This document shows, one piece after another, positions 11,601 to 20,600 of a stretch of 64,000 nucleotides of DNA (the stretch's first letter is position 1; each line of letters starts with the position of its first letter). Location of the stretch: positions 115,220 to 179,219 of the forward strand of contig NPFB01000119.1 of assembly GCA_014084085.1 (NCBI GenBank), written 5' to 3'. The position numbers and the translations under genes were made by a program. The notes under the pieces were generated by a model, which was not told where the DNA came from, searched no databases, and saw nothing but the letters and a program-made list of their open reading frames with translations. This DNA comes from Hondaea fermentalgiana (Eukaryota; Sar; Bigyra; Thraustochytrida; Thraustochytriidae).

Positions 11601-14600
11601 GAGTTTTCTGAATCGATTCACCAAGGTCTTTGTGCAGCAGCTCACCGACGAGGATTACGGATTCATTGTGTCCAAAATGTACCCAGAGATGGATCGTGCG
11701 CTTGCGGACCGCCTCATTGCCTTCAATAGCTCCATTGTCCATGACACAATCAAGACGATGAAGTATGCGCGCGCAGGTGCACCGTGGGAGTTTAATCTTC
11801 GTGACATTTTTCGCTTGTGCGAACTGTGCGCCGGCGCAGTCGACATGGAGGCAGCGATTGTACGTCACGCTGGCCTCGTTTACTTTGATCGCCTCCGCAC
11901 TGAGGAGGATCGCGAAAAGATGCGCGCGGCATTTGCAGAACATTTTGGCGCTGCATGGTCTCAGCGCCGTATCGAGCTGCGGACGTCACGAACAAGTCTT
12001 TCTGTAGGCGCCGCGAGTGTAGCGCGATCTCCGTACACGAGCAACCAGCGCACCGCTTGCGACGAGGCAGAGCTGCCGACAGGGTTCATCCCTCGCAGCG
12101 CGCTGCCCACGGTCGAACATATTGCGCATTGCGTTGACAAACAGTGGCCTGTGCTCTTGCTCGGAGCAAGCGGGACCGGCAAGACCTCAATCCTTCGTGC
12201 CTTCGCCCAACTTTGCGGACGTCGATTGCACGAGTTTGCCGTGACGAGCTCCACCGACTCTACAGAACTCTTGGGGTGCTTTGAGCAGGTCGATCTCGAC
12301 CGAAAGGTCCGCGAACTTCGCACTGGGTTGACGGCAGTGTGCTGCAACACTCTTCGCCACCTCGTGGTCCTCGGGGACGAAAGCATGAATGCAGATGCGT
12401 TGCAGCGCGCAGAGACACTTGAGGCCCATCGCCATTTGCTCGTTCATGGCCCCGAGCTTCTCCCTCGCGCAGAGCTTGACGCTATGTTTGCGGACCTTGG
12501 CGAAGTTGTAGACGAGTCCAATCCGTATGGTCTGGAACCTCTTCACCTGGAGGTCTACCGCTCGGATCTTTCCCGCTTGAAAACGGAATGGGAGGCCGAG
12601 CTGGCGGCTTCCAAATCAGGTTCATTGTTAGGAGCCTTTGAATGGGTTGATGGTACCTTGGTCCGCGCAATGGAGCGAGGTGACTGGGTGGTTCTGAACA
12701 ACGCAAACTTGTGCAATCCCACAGTGTTAGACCGCCTCAATCCGGTGCTGGAGATGGGTGGCGAGCTCATGATCAACGAGTGCGGTATGGTGAACGGCAA
12801 GCCGCGTATCATTCGTCCTCACAAGGATTTTCGGATCTTTCTTGTAGCTGACCCGGCCTTTGGCGAGGTGTCGCGTGCCATGCGAAATCGCTGTGTAGAA
12901 ATTGCGCTCCTATCACCTTCGTGGGGGGCCACGCTCGCGTCTGGAGATGCCGAGCGCGCACTGGCGCATCTCGGAATTTCTTCGCAGGCGGCCATGTGCA
13001 TGCTAGGTGCCTTTTCGGTCCTTGCAGAAAGCTCTGAACGTGCATGCACTGAAGTGGCGACGCCGAGTTCGCTCGTACGTTGGGCCAAGATGTACCGTAC
13101 CTTTGACAGTTTCTCGGTCTGCGGATCGCGACCTGACGAGGCACTCCGACTTAGCTTCGAGGCATGCTTCGATGTAACAATGCCCTGGGACGCAACAGTT
13201 GCGCGAGCCGCCGGTAACATTCCGGACTCTACACTTGCACTCAATACAAGTCGCTTTCCGTGGGCGTGCGCTCCCATTCTGGGCGATGGCGACGCTCGTC
13301 TCCTCGGGGTACTCCAGTCCGGCGCCGCGCTTGCGCAAACGTTACAATATGCGACGCTTGCGTCGGAAACTCGGACTGTGGAGTCAAACGATGATAAGAG
13401 TAAGGCGAGCGCGGCGCGTGCTGCAATTGCGCACTTTATTCACGCGGCTTCGTCTTCGGACTGGAGTCTCCGCACAGCTTTTGCGCAAGCCACGAGTCAA
13501 GAGGCAAGCGATTTGGTCGTGGCGGTGCAAGAAAGGTACAACAACCTCGTTGCATCCATGGAAAAGGATACTTCGATCCCCTCCGTTCTTGAACCTCAGA
13601 CGTTTGATGCCTGCCTCGTCGATGAGCCGGCTGTGGCGCAAGGACACATTGTTCGTTTACTTGTCTCCTTGTGGATTCGTTCTCACATTGCGGAAGCAAA
13701 ATTGCCAAAGCTCGGCTCTGGAGATGGGGCCGGAAGTGCAATCATGGAAAATGTCCAGTCTTTGCTTGACGCTGTGGAGCTCTGCGATCGCGGGAAGCTG
13801 TCTAAGGCGGACTTGCGCGTCCCCGGCGCGGCCGTTCTTCCTGTTCTTTTGCGCTCACTCGAGAAATTCGTGCAAGCGGCTTCCACGTCGTTGCTTGGCC
13901 AGTGTGATCGTGTCGATGCCGACGTACGCGATGCGCTTTTGATGCAACTTCGTGATGTTGTGGAAATTCATGCTAATATGGTGCGGATTCTCTGTCAAGT
14001 CCATGTCGAGTGGACCTCAAAGGACGCATCGCCGCTTCAACACGCTGTGGGTAAAGTTTCCTTGGAGGCTCGTGCTGCAGCGAAAGCAAGCAAGCTTGTG
14101 CGCGAAGGACTGGAGGAAGATGAGATGGTCCGCCGGGCCGCACAGGACTTGGAACATGCTTTCAAACGAACGGATCGGGCTCTTGGTGTGCGCAGCAGCA
14201 ATTGCTTCGTGGCCTTTTGCGGCACGACAACGAACGGGAGGGGTCAAAATGGTGCTCAGGATGAGTTGCGCTTGGCCCGGGATCTCTGGAGACAGTGTGG
14301 TCAGCCACGACCCATGAGGTCAGCGGACCTCTTTGAGTCTCTTGTCAAGGTTGTGGATCTCTCGAGGCGCAGTTGGCTGCAGGACGCGGCAACTTCGTTC
14401 CGGGATGCGCTCGAGTCTGGCCACCTGGCACTGCTCATGACTGCGGCCCAGCGGCATACGCTCGTAGATGCGGCGTGTGCGATTCGCTGGGCAAACGCAC
14501 AACGAGCTTCCAGTTCGGATGCGCTCGAGGAGAGTGCCGCAGCTGTTGATGGCATTGTGCAGCGCATCTCTCGCACGCTCGAGGGCAAGCAGACCTTGGT

Positions 14601-17600
14601 GCAACGGGCGAACACAGAGTATAAGATGCTGGGCGCAGTGGACACTTGGTCATTGATGTCCGCAGAGGACATGAGTCAGCTCGCCGATCCTGAGCTGAGC
14701 AAGTCGCTCCATGGACAAGCTCCAGAAGCCAGTCGGGGTTGGGGGTTTGTTCAGCTCCAACCTTTGATGGACGCCTGGGCGTGCCGTGCGCTGCTCCATT
14801 TGTGTGCAGAAGCCTTTTCTCGCAACGAGGATGGCACGCCGGGCGCGTTTGACGTGCAATCCGCGGAGGACACCCTCGGATACGCCCTCGAGGCTTCGTC
14901 GCTCCCACCGCATTTGATTGTGCCTTTCAAGGAGCTTGCCCTGCGTCGTGACGCGGGGGCTCCGTGCGAAAACCTCGAGCTTGACCTCCTGCATGGTCTG
15001 TACGAGGCCATTTCCGGAGCCACCTTCAATTCGAGAGAGAGCATCGATGCAGACGCCAGTGCACACATTCGCGAGGACCTTGCGAAGTTCATGTTCAAGA
15101 GAAAGGCGTGGACCCCCTTTGTGGAGATCGACGTCTTTGCCGACACTCTCAGCGCGGGTATGCCCCGTCTGGTCCAGGATGTGGCAAGTCTCGTCATCTT
15201 TCGCGTCGTGCGCGGAAGCGGTGTCGGTATGGACAGAAATCAGCCTCGAGACCGGTCGACGACGCCATTTGGGGAAACCGTCTCCATCCGCGATCGTGCG
15301 ATGCGCTTGGGACAGCTTCAGATTCTATTTGCACATCTCCTCAGCGAGACGACTTTCGCAGAGAAGTCTGATGGTAAAGCTGCCGCTCGCCAGTCCAAGG
15401 TGGCAGAGGTTCTCGGCGATGAACGGCGCCTCTTCGCGCGGGAGCTCCTCTCGACGCTGCGCGTTATTTGCTCCTTCTCGGCATCGCTTGACTTGCTAGA
15501 GTCGCGAATTCTCGGCAAAAGCTTTGCAGACGATGGCGAGGCCGTTTTTGGCGCTCTGCTTGATGTCTTGGACGAGAAGCTTGGGGCTCTTGGGTCTCAT
15601 CTCGTGGACTGCACGCTTCGATCGGCGCTCTCAACGCTTCGCTCGGGCGTTGCGCGACAAGACATTGCGCTTGCCTCGACGATGCTAGCTCTTTTCCGAC
15701 TTCACGTTCTCTCGCCGAACTCTGCTGTCGATCCATGCCTCAAGCCGCAAGTACGTCTTCTTCGTGCTGAAGGCGCGCGCCGGGAGATCGTGCGCGAGCT
15801 CGAAGTCCGTCGCGAAAATGACTGCGTCACAGGCCGTGCCTTTGGACCTCTGGCGCACGCGCATGAAGGCCTGTTGGCTCGCGATGGGGCCTTGCAAGAA
15901 GAGATTGTTCAGCTCCATGAGCAAGTTGTCCATCGGCCGTCGAGCGGTGAGGCAGGCTTCCCAGCTTTGCATGCGGCAGTCTTTGAGTTCAACACCTCAA
16001 TTGGCGCGGTTGACCGTGTTCTCGGTATTGTCCGCGCGGTGCAAATGCGTGCTCAGGATGCCGATATGCAGGAAGATATGTTGTTGGAAGCGTGTCGTCA
16101 GCTCTGCGCGAGCCTGGATCGCGATTTCCAGGGCTACGAAGATGTCGTCAGGCCCGTGCAGGTCTCGCTTCGTCGTCTGCAGCACGGCTTGCGAGTTCTT
16201 GGTGTCGAGGCTCGACGTGGCTCCGAAGCCGCGCGTCGCGCAGAAAAGCTCAGCGAAGTTCGTCGTGTGCTTGGCGCTTTCCCATCGACAGCGGTTGGAA
16301 TCGCAGACACTCGTTTTGGGAACCCTCTCGATGCACTTCAGTCCACACTTGTGGAGACGCGCGACATGGTCAGCAAACGCACGTGGACCCGCATGTTGGA
16401 AGCAGTCTTTGCGCGCGCCTCAGCGCTGCTGCAAGCGCGTCAGTCGCAGAACCGCAAGAATCGCGGCGGGGAGAATGAGCCAAAACTCGGCGCATCCGAC
16501 GCATGGAGCACGCTCTCTAATATTCTTGCAGCCTTTACTGAAGAGTTCCTCACGGAAAAGCGCGAACGCAAAGTGCGCGAGGAGGAGGCAAACCAAACTT
16601 TCAAGTACAAGACTCGCGAGCATCTTGCTGCTGGTACGCCAGAAGCAATCAAGGCGCAGGAAGAGGCCTCCTTTCGCGAGATGTTTCCCGACTTTCATGA
16701 GGAGTTTGATCGGGTAGCCAAAAAGGTCTTGGAGGACCTCGATGAATTGGCCGTCGGAGATGACCAGGACATGGGCAATGACGGAAACGGGAGTGACGAG
16801 GAGGGCGAGAATGCGGACGGTGATGACGAAAATAGTGCGGCAAGGCTCGAAGGCTTGGACCACAAGTCGTATGTGGCCATCGTCGATCGCGTGGTATCTC
16901 TACTCTTGATGGGTTCGTCGATGCGTAATCGCGGTACGACTGCGCCTCAGCCTCTGTTTCGCGTCGCAGAGGCTTATCTTGGTGTTGGCTACCATGCTGC
17001 CGGTATCTTTGCGGATCCTCTGGAACTTGGCGTCGATGAAAATCGTGGAGGAATCCTTGGTGCCCATGTGCTGGCTCTGGCACTCGGCGCCCAGGACTGC
17101 CAGCGTCGCGTAAAACTCGCGCCATTGGCAGATGAGCCTCAGGATGTTACGGTCGATCTCGGCGAGGTGGTACCGGTCAAGAAGAACCTGAACCAAGACA
17201 GTTTTGTGGAGGAGGTCGCGTTGTTGGAGGTACCGCTCATTCAACTTTCTGCAAAGCTGGACGAGCTCCTTGCCAGCTGGCCGGATAATGCGCCCCTGCT
17301 GCAGCTTGCCAAGTTGACGATGCGGCTCCGCGAACTGCCGCTGACGTGCCCGCTAATGCGCGCACTGGTAGGTATTGAAACCCTTTTGCGCATTGCCAAC
17401 GACTGGGAGATGGTCGCGCACAAGGACGTGAGCATTCGTGGCTTCACGGCACCTTTTGTACGACTTGTGGTTCGTTGGCGCAAGCTCGAGCTCCGCTCTT
17501 GGCCCTATCTGCTGGAACAACGCGCGCGTGCGTCTCAGGACGAGGCCAAGCTGTGGTTCTACGAGACGTACTCACTCGTCACTGGCGAGCTAGAAAGCGC

Positions 17601-20600
17601 CGAAGTTGCGGATGTGTTGTTCTCGACGATGGACCAGTTCGCTCGCACTGCCACGCTTGGTTGCTTTGAAACGCGGCTTCGCATGCTTGGGGCATTGGGC
17701 GAGCTTTTGCGTTGCAAACGCGAAGCACGCGAAGCTGACGGAGATGCTGGTTCTGCGGACGAGTCGTTGACGGTCATGGAGCACCAGTTTTGGCATCTGG
17801 AGCGATACTATGCGCAGTGGATTGCCGACATTCGCGCCACGGCAGATCGCCAGCGCGTGCCGATCAAGCAGAAGCTCAAAGATCAAGTCAAGCTGGCCAA
17901 GTGGGATGACCGCAACTACTATGCGCTCAAGGTCAGCGCAGAGAAGACGCATCGTCTTTTGCACAAGCTCTCTGGTGACGTCGACGAGATTCTCGCGCAA
18001 CCTTCTTACCAAACGATTGAGCACGTGCTTGACAGTCGCGTCGGTAAGCGAACGGAACCCCGTTCAGGTGAAGGCGAGGCAATCCTCGTCGAGATGGACG
18101 ACATTGATACGGCCCGCCTTCCTGCGGTCGGCAAGCTGTCTCTTGCAAGCGTGAAGGCAAGTCCCTCTGAGGCTCGTGGCGAGAACGTGTCGGGCTCATT
18201 TATGGACACGCCGGGTGGCTATGGGCTGCGCTTGCCCAAGCTGGCCACTAAAACGGAGATGATCGCGCGCAAGGTTGTGGCGCGTGCGCTTTCAAGCGAG
18301 GCTTGGCGTCAGGATCTAACGCGCGCAGCCGCTATGAATGAGGCCGTCATTGATCGCATCAAGAGCCTACGAACCGGCAAGGCCCCCCAAAGTGCCAAGC
18401 AGCGTGCGGTGGTCGACTTCTTTCGCGCGCTCCGTGAGGAAGGTCTCTCACAGGCACGCGCTGACAATGCCATGCTGTTTGCCGCTATCGGCGAGGAGGA
18501 GCAAAAGAACAGTGGCACCTCTCTGAAGCTCTTTTCGATGCGCCCCATCGTGGTGCAGGATTTGGAGAAGATTGGCATGCCGTCGTCCGCCACGGCGCTC
18601 TTTGCTCGATCAGACCGTGACTTTTACAAGGACCTCGCGCAGCTCCAGCGTCTCCGTGTTAACATTGTCTCGGGCGCGCTTTCGGCAGATCTTCCGCGTA
18701 TGCAAATGCAACGTGGTCTTCGCTTTTGTGAGCATGCCATGGAAATCATGGTTGACCAGCGTGAGGCGCTGGCTTTGCACGTGGACGGGCGACTGGCGTT
18801 GCGGCAAGCTGCTGCTGATCTCGCGCGTGTTGCGCAGAGCAGCGCTAGGCTCGACGAAGCAGGTGTCGAGTTCCATGTGCGGCTTGTGGAAATGCTGCAG
18901 GCTTTGCAAGGCAACGCAGAAGAACTGGCGGACTTCCTCCGGGTCTTGGCGGCGCAACCAGGTGCAGACGAAGTGAGTGCATATCTTCGCGCACGAGGCG
19001 CCTCCTCGATGCTTGGCAAGCTATCCACACTGAGCGACCTCCGCAGTCATGCCGAGGGCGATGGTGCCGTGGCTGTCCGTACACTTGCGGACCGCGTGGC
19101 ACGGGCACTGGCACTCGTGAGCCCCGGTCTCGGCCATTTGTGCCTCACGCACGATGAGACCAAGCATTTGGAAGAGCTGCCAGAGGTTCTGCGGGATGTG
19201 CAAAGCGCCATTTCGGATCTTTCTGTTGGTCTTGAGCACGTCGGGCTTCCATCCCAGGTCCTTCGCGAGGTTGTTGCTCACGTTCGCGAACTCGTGGCGA
19301 CGGGCGACGACTTTGGCGCAAGTCTCTTGTCTGCCTCGTCGCTGGCGTCAACACACGAGCAAGGCCAAGCGCAACGAGCGGCCAAGTCACAGGAAGACGA
19401 CAAGGAAAAGGCCTCGCGGCAGTCCCCGCAGTCTCAGCAGACCGCGCCAGCATCCGTTGACGAGGTTGTCGAGTTGGCTCTCGTGATCATGCAGGATGTG
19501 CGGTCGGAGCTGCTTCCGTTCACAGAAACGTCGGGTGAATTGCAAGCCTCCGGAATTGTGGCACAGCACCAGCGGCAGCTGGCTTTGCTCAAGAGCACAA
19601 GAGTCACGCAGCTGGCAACAAGGGTTGGCGCAGCGTCTCGCGACTGCTTGACTGCCCTCTGCGACGGTGGGCTCGACGAGCACTCGTCACGTGGACTTCG
19701 CGCGCTCGTGGAGCTTGCATCGAACTTTGTGGGCCAAGTGGAAGCCACGGTGCGAGCTCTGGAAGTGCAGAGCGTGGAGTTTCTTGCACACTTGGGGCGC
19801 TTCGAGTTTCTCATGCTTCGCGTATTCCGAAGTCTTGCAAGCAATGGGTTTTGCAAGCCGCCTGACGAGGAGGAAGAGGGTGAAGGTGAAGACGCTGAAG
19901 CCTTTGGTGAAGGAGAGGGCACCGGCATGGGCGAAGGCAAGGGCCGTGAAGACGTCACCGACGAAATCGAGGACGAAGAGCAGCTTTTGGGCCAAAAGAA
20001 GGAGCAAGAGGACGGCGACCAGGACAAAAAGGAGGAAGAAAAGCCCGACGAGCGCAAGGGCGACGATGGCATGGAGATGGAGAACGAATTTGAAGGCGAT
20101 ATCTTTGATGTGGAAGATCCTGAGCAAAAAGAGGATCAAGAAGAGAACAACGAGGATGACGAAGAAGAGCTCGACCGAGAAATGGGCGATCTCGACCGCG
20201 AGGACGAGCATGTCGTCGACGAAAAGCTGTGGAACGAGGACGACGAAGACAGCGAGGACGAAGGCAAGGACGATGAGCCGGAAAGCTTCGAGAAGGACGC
20301 TCCCATGCAAGGCGACGATGGCAATGACGAGCTTCGCGCGAAAGAAGAAGATGAAGAGGATGATAAGGATAAGCAAGAGCCAAAGGAAAAGCCCGACGAT
20401 GCGCAGGATCGTAACAAGCAGGATCCCAAGGGCGACAAGGACGAGGACGAGGCCGAGGGTCCTGATCGTGTCGACGAAGCCGACAATGTCGAGGAACGCA
20501 ACATGGATGTCGCGCAGGACGAAGATGAAGACGTTACTGGCGAAGATGCAGAGGAGCAAGTCTTGCCGGACGATCGCAACGATGAGGTCGAAGATCTTCC

